A DNA stretch of 64,000 nt from positions 496,001 to 560,000 of the forward strand of contig JAPWGK010000013.1 of the NCBI GenBank assembly GCA_029641185.1. Reading direction: 5' to 3'. Positions within the stretch are counted from its first letter, which is position 1. The number at the start of each line of letters is the position of its first letter. The stretch is from Pseudofabraea citricarpa (lineage: Eukaryota; Ascomycota; Leotiomycetes; Helotiales; Dermateaceae). Made by a program: the position numbers and the translations under genes. Shown one piece after another: positions 10,700 through 23,002 of the stretch. The notes beneath the pieces were generated by a model. That model saw only the letters and a program-made list of their open reading frames with translations, had not been told where the DNA came from and did no database searches.

Positions 10700-13600
10700 G
10701 CTCCTTGTTTGATTCGTTTGATGATTTCGATGATCTGGATGGTTTCTGCTTCAAGTCAACAGAGAGTGGATAGGGGTTATACGTACAAACGTGGTGGCGT
10801 TATATGGTAGGATATACACTGGAGAAGTTATGAGATACCAAAAATTAGATGTTCAAAAGATATAGCTGTGCTTCCTGTGTATGCGGCCTTGACTTGTGAA
10901 TGAAATGAATGGAGGAATATTAAATGCTCCTGACGAGAATTGAAAAGTCGCCATTCCTTGCACATACATTGCTGGCTAAATATCAATTGTTAGTGAGCAC
11001 GACGACAAGCAGAAGGAACAATTGTCTAGGTTGCAAGCGAGCAACCTCTCTGCCCAAGTCTTCGAAGGCCGATACGCTGACTAAGCACCACGTGCACACA
11101 CACACTAAGAAGGGGGGGAAAAAAGAGGCGAGAAAAAAAAAACTAGTCGGGAGTATAAAGTCAGGACGCGGGAGGGCTGATCTCTTGTTTTCCTTTCCTC
11201 CAACAAATAACACTCCGGTGTTACAACGCAAAATGCACATCTGCTCAAAAGCACATCCTGCGAGGAATCCGTCGCCCTCGGGCGATGCGAGATTTCCATG
11301 ACCTTTCTGATGCCGTCAGCAGTATGGAGATGGACCCCTTTTTCCGCCAGCCCTGGGTGAAGCGCTGCTTGTCTTTTCTTCCGTGAAGAGGGCTTCAAAG
11401 GCTGGCTGTACATATCATACTATTTCGTGACTTGTCGTGACTTGTGATTTTTTTCTTTATGTGTAGAGCGGGTTGGAGGGCGTCGGAGTGGGAGTGGGAG
11501 GACTTGATGTGGTGTGGTCCTGGTTCTGGGTGACGATTTGTGCGCTGGTGTTGAGCACCCTGTGGCTGGCATGGGGAATAATAAGGTTCCTTTTCGCCCC
11601 CATATGTCTGAACCGCGCTGTGAGTGTTGGTCAATCTCAGACTCTACTGTGACAATGAGGAGAGAGGCTTGTCTTCCTGCGATCCATGTTGGAGTTGTTC
11701 AAAGTCCGAAAGAGAGTCCCTCGTGCAGGCCCAGAGTTGTGCTGCGGCGCAACTCGCAGCTCTAATGTTTCCTTCGAGCACGCCTATCATCAGCAAGCAA
11801 AAGCAGGTGACAGTCAAGGCCAATAACCCCAACCCACCGATTGGATAGGCGTCGAAGGTGGGATGGATCATGGATGGATGGATGGATGAGGAGAAGAGGC
11901 CAAGAAGCTCTTATTTCGCACACTCACCATCTGCATAGTACTGTAAGAAACCCGACCGGGCGGGATAAGAGGAACGACTGGATTCCCGCCGTGCTGTTGC
12001 TGTTGCTGTGGAACGGTAGGTAGTGTAAAGCGTAGTGTGAAGCCTCACTCAAGCAACGCGAAGCCCGAGAAACTCAAGAGCTAAGACTGGAAGGAGTCTT
12101 TATTGGCAACTTCTTCTTTCACAGCAGAGTTAGAAGCAAGACTAGCCTTTCCCCATTCGCTTCGAGTCTTCTTCTTACTCTAAGCTAGAAAGATAGATAG
12201 ATTGATTACTGTACCGAACGGAGCAAGCTCTAAAAGCAAGACAAGGCAATACAGGGCAATACAGGGCAAGACAAGGCAAGACAAGACGATGAACGAAAAG
12301 CGAGAAATTGCGTGCTCTATCTACAGCATCTACTGTATCTACTCTTCTCTCCGCCGCACGCCGCACGCTCCATCTCGCTCGTCGCGATCCGATTAACGGA
12401 AGGAGCAGCAGAATATTGCAGGGCGCGACCGATAGGCACAAGGCAGTGCAGAGTGCACATGAATGAAGATGGTCGTCCTCGCACGAGTCGCACCGGTGAT
12501 ATTCAAGGTCAGTCAACTCATCACAATCTCCTGCGGAGGTCGATCAGCGAGGCTTTTAACCGCATTGCTGAGCGCCGAGCGGTAAGGCGGTGCGGGTGAG
12601 TGGCATGAGTGGGTGTTCTTGGGGGGTTCATGAAAAAGTTGAAACATCAGTTCAAGTGTGGGCGCAAATCACCTGCTCTTTGAAGCGTGCAGATCCGATA
12701 TTAATGTACTTCACTCCTTGGGGAGTGCGGTACCGGTAGATGATGGGATAGTAATGACCGAGTTGATGATTTGGTTTCGTTGTTGGCTTGAAGAGAGATA
12801 CAGTATGAATGGCTTTCTGCGAAGCTCTGATTTCAACGGTCTAGGCTCTCTCTCTCTCTCTCTCCATCTCTCTCATATCTCATACTTGCAGTTCACGAGC
12901 TGGAGCTGGCCCTAGTCCTAGTCCTAGTCCTGGCTCGCCGAGTCCCGAGAGAGTAGAAACATGAACAATCTAGAACTCTGCTCGCTTCTTCTCCTTCATC
13001 AGAGTTCAACACCACCAAGCTTTTCGGCGCCCCGAACAATCACAGCCAAGTGGTGGAGGGGAAGTGGCCAGGTCAGGCAAACCCGCAATTCATTTCCAAT
13101 AATAACCTTGATATATTGGACGCAATCTGGATAAGGGCTGGCCAATAGCACGAGCTGGCATTCTGCCACTTTTTCGAGGAGATGAGCTCGGCTGGGCAGT
13201 GAGCAGTGAAGAGTGAAGAGTGAACAGGCGAGGAGGGATCATGGATGGATGGATGGTTGGATGGTTGGCATGCCACAACCACAGCTGCCACGGCTGCTTA
13301 GCGCACGCCGCAAGGTACCCGATAGATGATCCTCCAGGGCTTAGGTCAGGGCTCAGGTCAGGGGCCGCCATGGACTTCAATATTTGCTGACGCTGCAGAT
13401 AACCTAGATGAATAACTGTACAACGGTGAGACACTAAGTCGCCGCGGTGGGTGTAAACAAAGGCTATTGTTTTGTTTGAGTTGTCGTTGCAATTACGACA
13501 GTGAGCCTTGAGCCTTGAGGCTTAATGCTTGTCGTCGCTTGAGGCTTTTGACGCTTGACTCAGCTCTGTACGGGTACAATACGCATTCTTCGCACGTTAT

Positions 13601-14307
13601 CTGTCTGTCGTCGCCAGCATAAAAGGATCTTATTATTGATCGACTGACGCTATCTCTCTCGTGCCTCGGGCTCGGGGATGAACTGCGGGTGAAGATTGTC
13701 GTGGACAGACGCGCACGCAAAAACTCTGGCACAATAGCTGAGCACTGAGCAGCGATTATCGTGAGCCGCGAGCGGGCACGCATAGTATAGTGGATAGTGG
13801 AGTTCAAATTCAGCGGGGATGAGATGAGATGAGATCATGAGTGAAGACTGAACATTCAACACGGCCAATTCCACAAACCTTCGTTTCTTCACTGAACCGT
13901 GAACGACGTGCGAGCCGACAGACAGGGGGACCACCACACACCCCAGAGCCATCAATTTCCGCGCGGTGGGTCATCAAGATTTCGACGGCAAGGTCCACCG
14001 AGGAGCGTCCACCGCATCGCATCCATCCATCCATCTTGTAGACTTGTAGGGGGCAGAACTGGGGGGGGAGAGACAGATGCGTGCTCACTCAGCTCCAGCA
14101 TGAGAGACATATAAGTGTGGCCGCGTTGCTGCTGTCGAGTTCTTCTTTTCCCTCCCTCCCCATCCACGATCACCCACACTCTTTTTAAACAAGTTAAAGT
14201 AATTTGCTTCCAGCTACCACACTCTCTTTTCACCACCCACAAACCCTTCAACTCAAATCCCATAACCCACTTCCTCCATACCCAAATCAACCACCCCAAC
14301 CTTCAAA
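10700..14307. other. 3.6 kb spacer, low-complexity and simple repeats
   Basis: No gene is supported on either strand. It contains GGAT/ATCC tetranucleotide stretches (about 11865-11888, 13241-13265, 14020-14036), a CT tract (12845-12864) and an imperfect CCTAGT repeat (12906-12930). The distal part probably includes the promoter and long pyrimidine-rich leader of the small secreted protein gene that starts at 14308. Confidence 0.6.
12845..12864. repeat. (CT)n microsatellite
   Basis: An uninterrupted CT dinucleotide run of about 20 bp, followed by further CT-rich sequence to 12875. Confidence 0.9.
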
Positions 14308-14711
14308 ATGCAGTTCAACATCTTCGCCTTTGCTCTTGCCGCCATGGCCGCCGTCGCTTCCGCTGAGTGAGTCTCCCTTTACCACGTCGCTTATGTGCCA
14401 TATCACAATCGGTATACTAACCTCCTCCCCAGGGCTACCGTCACCGTCACTGAGACCGTCTGTGGACCAACCTCCACTGCCGCTCCCTCTACCACCGTTG
14501 CCGTCTTGGCCACCGGCGCAGTTGCATCCACTGGCGTTGTCACTGCCCCAACCACCACCGGATCCCCAATTGCCTACGCAACTGGTGCCGCCAGCCTCAA
14601 CAAGGCCAGCGCCTTCGGAATGGTCGTTGCTGGAGGTGTCGCTCTTGTGAGTGTTTACGTTTCCCAGCTTCCCAAGCTCTCTTTGCTGACTCGCCCCCCT
14701 AGTTCCTATAA
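14308..14711 (+). CDS. Small secreted, probably GPI-anchored Thr/Ala-rich protein (93 aa)
   Basis: Exons: 14308-14366, 14433-14646, 14703-14711, total 282 nt. The signal peptide is MQFNIFAFALAAMAAVASAE, with probable cleavage after Ala19. The mature part is rich in Thr, Val and Ala (TVTVTETVCGPTS, TTTGSP) with a single Cys. After a short polar stretch (LNKASAFG) it ends in a hydrophobic tail MVVAGGVALFL. That layout fits a GPI-anchored cell-wall or plasma-membrane protein. The last exon holds two codons and the stop, and its intron has a CTGAC branch point and CCTAG acceptor. Without that intron the frame would run on into a charged tail lacking the GPI pattern. A TATAAG box lies about 200 nt upstream and the leader is CT-rich, suggesting strong expression. 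The function is unknown. Confidence 0.8.
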
Positions 14712-15698
14712 GCGTGTCACCCCTTCTTTCGAGCTTCGTCGGCGTCAAATGATCTTGAGCGATGGATGGCGTTGTTAATCTTTAATTCACCCGGCTTTTG
14801 ATGACCCCCCTCTTTTCTCTTCGATTCTTGGGCCCGCGATACCCGGAGGTTCTTCTGCGTTGAATATGTTGCATGGTTGCTTTAGAGTATGGAAAGGCTT
14901 GTGTGCGTACGTGGATGCGGACGGGAGTGTGTGCTGATGGATGCGGATGGGGATGAGCCTTGACATCTATATGCCTCCTGTACATATGATGAACCCTCAA
15001 TGCAAGCAATTACATTATAAATAATAAAGAAAGTAATGACCCTACTGGATATGTGATTGGCTTGTGTGTCTTTTTGTGCGAAGGAACCTTCATGTGCTTC
15101 CTTGTATGATGTTTTATCGTTGTCTGCCACTTGGGTATTCAAGCGACACTCGCGGAAGTCTATGATTCGCATGCAGCTCGACTTCAGAATTGGAACAGGT
15201 TGAAGCCGATTGAAGGGTTATCCCACTAGAGATGGACGACATTCGAAAAGTTATATAGCAGAAAGAGAGCTATTCAAGCTCGTGGTGTAGTAAGTAGCAA
15301 CACCAACTGAGGAGAGCTGATCTCAAGTCAGAAATGCAGATAGTCAACTTCAACCCAAGACTGCTGGGCGAACGTGCTTTAACTTCGCACGCATTGTACA
15401 GTTACCAGACAAATCACAAAGAAGATTGGCATGTTGAACACCACATAATTCAATGAGGTGAATGGTACTGAGGTGGAGGTTAGCAGGAAGTATGTACTAC
15501 CTAGGTGGTTCAGGTGGTGCGGTCGTCATCAGTCCAAACCCCAACCCGAAGACGCTAAGTAGCACTTAAGGCGTGCGGCCGCCCGGTGATGTAGCGGCGT
15601 GAGAAAACGACAAGAGCTCACCAAGCTCCTTTCTCTACGATATCAAACCTAACTTTCCTTCACTTCACACGTTCCTTACCGCGACCTCACTTCCAACA
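14712..15698. other. Spacer between the small secreted protein gene and URA6
   Basis: 3' UTR of the upstream gene and the URA6 promoter. I see no further gene. Confidence 0.6.
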
Positions 15699-16919
15699 AT
15701 GGCGCACCTAATTCCACGCATGATTTCGCGGCGGGTCTGCCAACCATTCGCCTCAACACCACTGCAGAAACTCTTCGTCAAGCCCAGCACCAGCAGCAGC
15801 ACCAGCAGTGCATTCCGGAGAACCACCACAGCGCGACGAGGCTACGCGGCGACGGGCGAGAAGGGTCCACGTCCTGTCCCGGGCCAGAGCCCCTTCAAAG
15901 TCTGGCCTTTCGTTGCCATCTTCCTCGCTGGCACGGGCTCGTACATCTTGATGGTCAACCAGCGAATTGGTACGTTCGGATTTCTCTGGAGAAGTCGCGG
16001 GCTCTTATTTTCGAGAGCCGCTTTAGAGGGGTGCTGGCTGCGTGCATGTGGATATACAGTACATGTGCATCTAAGTGTTCATGCATCATGCACTGAGGCA
16101 CCTCCAGACCTACACACTCCCACTCCCACTTCCACTTTCATTCCCACCTCACATCTCTCCTCTCACCTCTACAAAACAAGAACAAGAGCAAAATCAAAAC
16201 CAAAATTCAAACCCCCCCTTCCTAACCAGAGATTCTATCCAGAAATGCCTCCAGCCATCGACGCACCTCAGACGGGCGGCCAGCTCCCCGCACCACATAA
16301 ACCAATACCTACCTTCTCACCCGACAAAGTCACGGTGCTGTACGTGCTCGGCGGGCCAGGAGCAGGCAAGGGGACACAATGCGCCAACCTGGTACGGGAC
16401 TACGGCTTCACGCACCTGTCAGCGGGGGACCTGCTGCGAGCAGAGCAAGACCGGCCGGACAGCCAGTTCGGCAAGCTGATCAAGGAGTGCATCAAAGAAG
16501 GGTCGATCGTGCCGATGGAGGTGACGGTGCAGCTGCTGGAGAACGCCATGCAGGCGACGGTCGACAAGACGGCCGACGGCAAGGGCAAGTTCCTGATCGA
16601 CGGCTTCCCGCGCAAGATGGACCAGGCTGTCAAGTTCGAGGAGACGGTGTGCCCGTCCAAGTTCGTCCTGTTCTACGACTGCCCCGAGGCGGAGATGGAG
16701 AAGCGCCTGCTGAAGCGCGGCGAGACCAGTGGCCGCTCTGACGACAATGCTGAGAGTATTAAGAAGAGGTTCAAGACGTTCGTCGAGACCAGCATGCCCG
16801 TCGTCGATTACTTCGAGAAGGAGGACAGGGTTGTCAAGGTCGTGGCTACCAAGACGCCTGATGAGGTCTACAAGGAGACGCAGCAGAAGATCGAGAGCAG
16901 ATTAGGAAACAAATTCTAA
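15699..16919 (+). CDS. URA6: Uridylate kinase with N-terminal mitochondrial/membrane leader (315 aa)
   Basis: Exons: 15699-15969 and 16243-16919, intron 15970-16242 (GTACGT...TCCAG, with a CTAAC branch point at about 16222). The enzyme phosphorylates UMP (and usually AMP) in pyrimidine nucleotide synthesis. The P-loop GGPGAGKGTQ is at about residues 127-136. LSAGDLLRAEQ, FLIDGFPRKMDQ, FYDCPEAEMEKRLLKRGETS and RSDDN are UMP/CMP-kinase motifs, including the lid arginines. Residues 1-91 form an Arg/Ser/Thr-rich presequence ending RRGYAA, then a hydrophobic segment VWPFVAIFLAGTGSYILMV, a layout also found in other filamentous-fungal Ura6 proteins. Met92 (MPPAIDAPQ) would start a plain cytosolic enzyme. 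The 273-nt intron is a multiple of three and has no in-frame stop, so unspliced RNA would still encode a protein with a 91-residue insert. Confidence 0.9.
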   Translation: MAHLIPRMISRRVCQPFASTPLQKLFVKPSTSSSTSSAFRRTTTARRGYAATGEKGPRPVPGQSPFKVWPFVAIFLAGTGSYILMVNQRIGTFGFLWRSRGLLFSRAALEGCWLRACGYTVHVHLSVHASCTEAPPDLHTPTPTSTFIPTSHLSSHLYKTRTRAKSKPKFKPPLPNQRFYPEMPPAIDAPQTGGQLPAPHKPIPTFSPDKVTVLYVLGGPGAGKGTQCANLVRDYGFTHLSAGDLLRAEQDRPDSQFGKLIKECIKEGSIVPMEVTVQLLENAMQATVDKTADGKGKFLIDGFPRKMDQAVKFEETVCPSKFVLFYDCPEAEMEKRLLKRGETSGRSDDNAESIKKRFKTFVETSMPVVDYFEKEDRVVKVVATKTPDEVYKETQQKIESRLGNKF

Positions 16920-17069
16920 GGAAGCAGGAGGACTGGCTGACTTCTGTTCCGACCACACATACACACACACATGTTTGTTATAGATTTGGTGGGATATAAA
17001 CCGGACAGACAGATGGACAAATGGACGGACGACCTATACAACAAAATCAAATCACCATGTACAGTAGAA

Positions 17070-17088
17070 AGAGAGAGAGAGAGAGAGC
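17070..17088. repeat. (GA)n microsatellite in the URA6 3' region
   Basis: A GA dinucleotide run between the convergent URA6 and eIF3m genes. The surrounding 320 bp hold only their 3' UTRs. Confidence 0.85.
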
Positions 17089-17243
17089 TGGGCTTCTGTA
17101 GTGATGCATTTCATTTTTTTAATTTTCATCTAAAAATCTAGCATCAAAAAAGCTCTCGCTCTTTTGTTCTCTTGATGCCTTTCTTTTTTTCACTGCATCG
17201 TGCCAGATGCCATGCAACCAATTGTACAAATCATCTAAAACGC

Positions 17244-18580
17244 CTAGTCCGTACCCATCTCCACCATGTTGTCCCGCCCGCCGATTCGGCGACCAGCTCC
17301 CATACCAGCAGCACCAGCCAGCTTTCGCTCAGCCTCGTGCATCTCGCGCTCCTTCTGCACCTCGGCCTGCTGCCTCTCTCTCCGCACCACCTCCAGAACA
17401 CCTCTCAAGCTCTCCTTCCACTGGTCTAGCCGGGTGGCTACTTCTCGCCATTGCTTCTCGCCGAATACGCGGTAGGTGGTTCTGTGTACGAGGAATACCT
17501 GCTTCTGTTGTGAAAGCTTGCCCTCGACGAGTCCCGCGCGGATCACATCGATCACCCACATCTCTACGTCTTCGGTAGGAACCTGCAGCGCCTTTGAAAT
17601 GCGCTTGTACTCGAGTTCCTTGCTGTTCGTGCTGGCAGCGAGACTGGCGAGTGTGAGTAGTCTCATCTTGCGGTGCAGCTTGCTGTTGCTGAGCTCCTCC
17701 TTCTCGACGAACCCGTCGTGCTCGTCCCTGAAGTCATTGTAGTCCTCGAGTTCCTTCTCCGAGAAGATCTCTAGTAGCTCGAAGTAGACGGGATGTGAAT
17801 CGCTCAAGGCTTGGATTGTGGGGAGGGAGGTGAGATCATGGAAGTCGAAGTGCGTGTTGGAGAGGAGAGCCGACTTAAGTGCGCGGAGAGCGAGTTGTTG
17901 TGCTTCGGAAGAGGAAACTTCGCTGGGGTCTTTAGGATCGAATGTGCGGAGTGCCTTGAGTGTATATTGGTATGATTGCCTTTAGTAGAAATATTAGTCT
18001 ATGTGCTATCTTTTCACAAATGATAGTCAACTTACTCGTCTTCTCCAGCATCTTCTGCAATGTCGGAAATCTGCGCGTACAACTTGCGCTCGGCCTCCTC
18101 ATCAACATCCCACTGTGAGATCCAGGTATCCAACTTCTTCAGCTGAGGTCGCAACATCTCGAATAACCCACTCGACTTGACGAGGCGTAACACGGCCTGG
18201 AAAACATTATACCGAACATCGTTGTCTGGCTGGAGAAGGTTGAAAACGGTGGTGAGGACAGAAAGCGCCAGGCCGGCGCCATTCAGGGGCGACGAGGTGA
18301 CGGGTTTCGAGAGGTTCTCGCAGATCTTGGGGAGGAACATGTTGACGCTGGGAGACTGTACGACTAGGTAGATGAGGAGATTATACGCGGCTGTGAATTC
18401 CTTCTCTGGCGAGGCGTTGAGGGCGGGCGAGGCCGTAACCAATTTCTTCAAGGCGTCATCCTTCTTATTCTCAGCGAGCAGCGGCTCAATCTCCGGGCCA
18501 ATGTTGAGGTATTCGGCCAGCTCTTGCGCAAGCTCCTGGAAGGAGCCTTCGATGAAGACCTGCTGGGTCGAGAGGGCCAT
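17244..18580 (-). CDS. Translation initiation factor eIF3 subunit m, PCI domain (426 aa)
   Basis: Exons: 18036-18580 and 17244-17979, intron 17980-18035, total 1281 nt. The start [20 protein letters not shown] matches the conserved eIF3m N-terminus. The frame is open further upstream to 18646, but that part shows no family similarity and I treat it as leader. The C-terminal half holds the PCI/winged-helix region ([20 protein letters not shown], ...[19 protein letters not shown]) that assembles the eIF3 core on the 40S subunit. The basic/acidic tail ends [16 protein letters not shown]. Convergent with URA6. Confidence 0.93.
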
Positions 18581-19267
18581 GATTGCGGTGCGTGAGCCTG
18601 CGAGAGCGAGTTTCTTCCGGCGCTCGTACGGGTTGGCTACGTTCAATCTGCGGGTTCCGTGTCGTGCGGGCGTGGGACGAGATCGAAATTTCGGTTTCTT
18701 CTCTCGACGTTTTGTCCTTCGTGATGCCTTCTTGACAATTTGTGCGCCGTGTGTCGTGCTAACCGAATTAGGCTCGCGGGGCAGTCGCGACTCTCTGATA
18801 TCACTTTACCAGGTCTATGATGTGGAAAACATCTCGGAACCAGCTACCTTTTATCCAGGATTTTGGCTCTGATGAACTTGCGATGAAGTATTCATTGGGG
18901 CTTGAAGTCTATGATGTAGCAAGTGCTAAATTTCAGAAGACACAGTCGTATTTCCTCTACAGAGCTTAGACTCACGAACATGGCCATGTCATGAGTCCCT
19001 TGGCCCTTGAAACCGGCAAGCGTCTGTCTGCTAACAGATTGGCTACTCAAAGTGTGTAGTGCCGAGTATATGATCGTCATGCTTTCATTAAAAATACCTA
19101 GAGGTTCAAGAGTATACTAGTATTTTTCTCTTGTCGTTTTGTTATCTGCCTTCGCAGGATTATTCCAACCCCTGTAAGTGCGGCGGTTGTGGCACAGTGT
19201 ACGTACACATTTTTTCAATCCCTCCTTTAACTCACCTGGATCTCGAGCATGAAAATTCAACAACATC
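18581..19267. other. Divergent promoter region between eIF3m and the CorA-like gene
   Basis: About 690 bp containing the two 5' regions. No other gene is seen. Confidence 0.5.
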
Positions 19268-21157
19268 ATGACGGTCCTTATAGAGCCTCTGACCAATGTC
19301 AAGATAGTACCTTTTGTTACCGTCCTCGATTTCACACCCAGCACATCCTCCAAGAACGATGTGCATATTCGTGCTCCACGACAAGCACGTACCAAGAATT
19401 GCAAGGACAATGGATCGCTGAGGCGTTGCTTGAATGAGGTACTTCTTACTATTTTCAACAATTTCGACTTGAAAAATCTGACAAGGTCTGGCTGCATAGA
19501 AAAATGAATCTCGCTTGCTGTAAGCTTAACTCTATCGCGAGAAGCCTCTTGTCTTATGTTTACCATGTCAGCGATATGCAGAGATGCTCTGACTGGATGT
19601 TTCCTGTGATCTCTGCGAAATTTGACGTCAATGTCGAAGTCCTGAAATGGGCTCATAGCTTCTCACCCATCTCGGACAATGTAGCCATCGATGGCCGGCT
19701 TCAGAGCATTGTCAGGACAGATATGAAGACAAGTGAGCCTTGCAAGATATTGTTTTTGTACGGCATATTGACATCACTACACAGATTCGACAATGTGTTT
19801 TATAGGATTAGATCTCCTCAAGGTATTTGATGGATATGTCGACAAGCCAAATACCAAGTCTGAGCTGTTTAGGCTTTATGCTTCAGGGCAGAGACGGATA
19901 CGGTATACTTGCAAGCGCCGCTTCTCGTTTTGTGTCAAGATCAAGAAAAGTCTGAGAGCGGATCTGGCGTATGATACGTTGGTGTTCGTGACGGATCATC
20001 CTGCAATTGAAGACTTTCCACTCCTCGCTTACAATATCTGGGATCCAGCAGCAACACCTGGGTCCTTGTTAGAAGATGTATTTAGCATTTTCATTGCTGA
20101 TTTGGAGGAGGTGCTGGTGTCCGCTGAGTGGCATATGGAGTTTATGGTGAGTGGACTTTCTCTTTCCTCTTCTTCACCTTCACGTTCATTTTCATCTTCA
20201 ACTTTTATATTTTTGTTTCTTGACAACTAGAGAACTCGAGCATTTTTTGCGTTCCTTGCGTGTCAAATCAAGCATAGACTCACCAACGGTGTACGCCCAT
20301 CTGAAGCACTGGAGATTGGTCGAAATTTGATTGACTCTAGCTTGAGTCATTTCTGTGACTGCCAGGTTGATTTCTATATTGCAAACAATTCTCGAGTCAC
20401 AGCAATACTTGTTCGCCATGGAGTTGAGATTTCCTGTATTTTTTCTCTCGTCTTAGAGGACACTAACTTTTTTTCTGGCATATTTTGTTCTATCCTTTTG
20501 CTTACACTAAAAGTAGGAACAAGAAATTATGAAAGACCCGACGAATTCATTGTACGCATCACGGATTCTCAGTGACAAGAATACATGGATGCTATTGTTG
20601 TCCCAAACCAAATCAATGTTGAACTCAATCACTCGCCTCAATGAAGCGACCAAATGTTTTGACAACTCTACCTGGCTACCGGTCGCTAAAGATGAGCTCG
20701 AGGTCATAAGAGAACGCATACAAGTCGGATTAATCAACAGAACGTCAGACTTGACCAGCCTGGTATGTCCTGGGTTACGTACAATAGAATTCCTCTAGCT
20801 GACCAACCAAAGATGATCAACATGGCTGCTCTCGAGGAAGCCAGGGCTGCAGTACATCAAGGCGAGAGTATAAGAAGACTGACATGGCTGACGTTCATCT
20901 TCCTGCCTCTCTCGTTTATGGCTGTAAGCATGCAATCTGATCCATTGACGAGCAAAATAGTAACAATATCACAGGCAATATTCGGCATGAATGTGGATGA
21001 GTTTGCCAATAATCCCAGAATAAAATGGTTCTTCGTCGCTTCGGCTGTTACTCTGACCCTGGTGATACTGGCATTGGTGGGAATCAAGGTATTCATCAGG
21101 ACGAAGCGAAGTCGCAACGCAGGGTTGTACTCCTCGATTCCAATGGACGAGGTATGA
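19268..21157 (+). CDS. CorA-like divalent metal transporter family protein (about 503 aa)
   Basis: Exons: 19268-19438, 19486-19732, 19785-20146, 20231-20422, 20517-20762, 20813-20923, 20975-21157, total 1512 nt. The C-terminus is diagnostic. RRLTWLTFIFLPLSFMA is followed, across a 51-nt intron, by AIFGMNVDEF containing the GMN motif after TM1, then a second hydrophobic helix (WFFVASAVTLTLVILALVGI). The preceding coiled region LEEARAAVHQGESIRR is typical of fungal CorA-like proteins. CorA proteins are Mg2+/Co2+ channels, but fungal paralogues are often uncharacterised. Weak points are the donor at 20423 (GTTGAG), the acceptor at 19485 and the acceptor AAAG at 20812. The last may compensate for a one-base deletion. 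The N-terminal boundary is inferred. An antisense open stretch at 19117-19656 is a shadow. Confidence 0.7.
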
Positions 21158-23002
21158 GCCCTGTGCTCCATACGTACAGTACAGGCAGAAGGAGCATCGT
21201 ATCACTTCACATGTCCAACATCAGTGAACGACAGCCCCGGGTAATACCCATGTGCCTTGGCTACTGGCACTGCGCACATTCATTTGGTCCAGGGAGGAAA
21301 GTGACAAATGCTCATCAGACCAGGCACATACAAGATCAGCCCAAAGCAGGAGTCCGTGTTGAAAGTCCGGAGCAAGGTGCTGGCGATAAGGTTATTTATC
21401 AGGCGGGAATCCTCGTGGCTGCCATTCCTGTCAGCACATGCAGAAGATGTCTGGAAATAGGACAGGTGCTGCAGTGGCTTTCTCAGCGCACGCACACTAG
21501 AAGTGGTCTTGGGAAACATTGTTTAAGCCCTTAAAATAGCAGCAGCAGTAGTCGGCAATCTAGCTGCAGAGTGCACGAGTTGGCGATTCCCAGAGTCTCG
21601 CTTAGTGCTGCTGACATGCTCATGCACCATGCCTTTTCCAGCCAGCAGCACTTTCGTGAGCCTGCACACACCATCTTCTCTTGCACCACCACCACCACCA
21701 CAACCACCATCATCACCTCCACCACTGACACCACCAACATCGACTGTGGCAACATGCTATAATTACACAGACTTCAGGCCCACGATGCGGCCCGGTGCAC
21801 CACTCCAACAACCCATCACAACCATACCGTATCTCCACGGCGGTTTCGTGAATCGCTCTGCAAAATTGGAGTTTCCTTCTACGCGCTGTCGCTTCTGCCT
21901 CTGCTGGACTGTCTGTGCCTTGTGCCTCGTCCCATTCGCTGTGCGGGGCGTGAAAACGAAAGAAGCGACTTGGAACACTGCAGCGATCACAACCTATCAT
22001 CCTGCTAGTGCCGGGATCTGAGGGTAACTCCCCCTCCTTACCGCCAACCACGGCGCCAGATCAACGTTGTTCTGCTGTTCTCACGCTGCAGCTCCGTCCA
22101 TGGGGGCCATGCAAGCTCTATATCCCGCAGCCAATGGCACTGCTCAAGTCAGCTTATGCACATCGCAGCATGCAAAAGAAGGCGCGAAGCTGACCGACCT
22201 TATTGGAACCCAGCCTGCTTTTCCCCGCTGGCGACGCCGACTGGATTTTGCAGCTACTTCGAGTCGCCCTCGTCCAGCGGTATGGCAGTGTCCAATTTTC
22301 CCTGTTCTCTGTTGCGAAAGTATCGCAGTTCTCTCTCAGTTGCTGTCTCTCAATCATACAAACGACGACTGCTATTTCGACTTTTGATATCGTGAACCCC
22401 GAACGTATTCGAGACCCGGCGCAATCATTCAGCCTCGCATCTGAACCGCCGTTGGTTTCTCTTATCGGTCTGTCCCAGGGCCGCTACCGCAACGTGAAAG
22501 GAATCATCGTTGCAAGTTTTGGGCGTCTATTTTGGCCTGGACTTCTTGTTTGCTGCTTGCACATCCTGGACGCATCCTATCAGATCCCCCACCCCTCTGC
22601 GTGACCCTCGACTTCTGCCAGAACAACCCCCCGACCCTGGTAGGTACCCGCTCTGCAAGCCATATCATTGCTCCTCATCTCCCGCACTTGTACTGATTTT
22701 AGATGTAGCTCTTGAAATCTTCTCAAATTAGAACAGCTGTCAACGTACGCGCCTGCTCAAAACCAGTCCACTCCCATCTGTCGAAGAAGTTGTGTCTTCT
22801 TTCTTCGATAGCTGGTCTCTATCTTGTAAATTCTTTGCTATATCATCGTCGTCTGTATCCAACCGAAATCGCAGCTGAAAGTTGCTGGCCGACTGACTGT
22901 CGAGCTCGACCCCGAAAAGCAACCTTTACTTGATCTTTTATACTTAACCCAGTGTGCGAACAATCCGGTAGAACATTTGTACTTTCTATGTCTTATATCA
23001 AG
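21158..23002. other. Spacer and leader upstream of the four-helix membrane protein gene
   Basis: 1.85 kb without a supported gene. It contains a (CAC)n/(ACC)n tract at about 21687-21735 and, near 22950, a TTAACCCAG that could be the acceptor of a 5'-UTR intron. Confidence 0.5.

Noticed and set aside
12175..12516. 113-codon Cys-rich minus-strand frame
   Set aside because: Low-complexity Leu/Cys repeats read from ACAAGGCAAT-type tandem DNA; no splice partner.
14287..14748. 153-codon Gly-rich antisense frame
   Set aside because: It is the reverse complement of the well-supported small secreted protein gene.
19117..19656. 179-codon minus-strand frame
   Set aside because: Antisense to the first exons of the CorA-like gene, whose spliced frame continues into a recognisable domain.
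21025..21534. 169-codon plus-strand frame after the CorA-like gene
   Set aside because: Starts inside the last CorA exon in another frame and shows no domain; probably 3' UTR.
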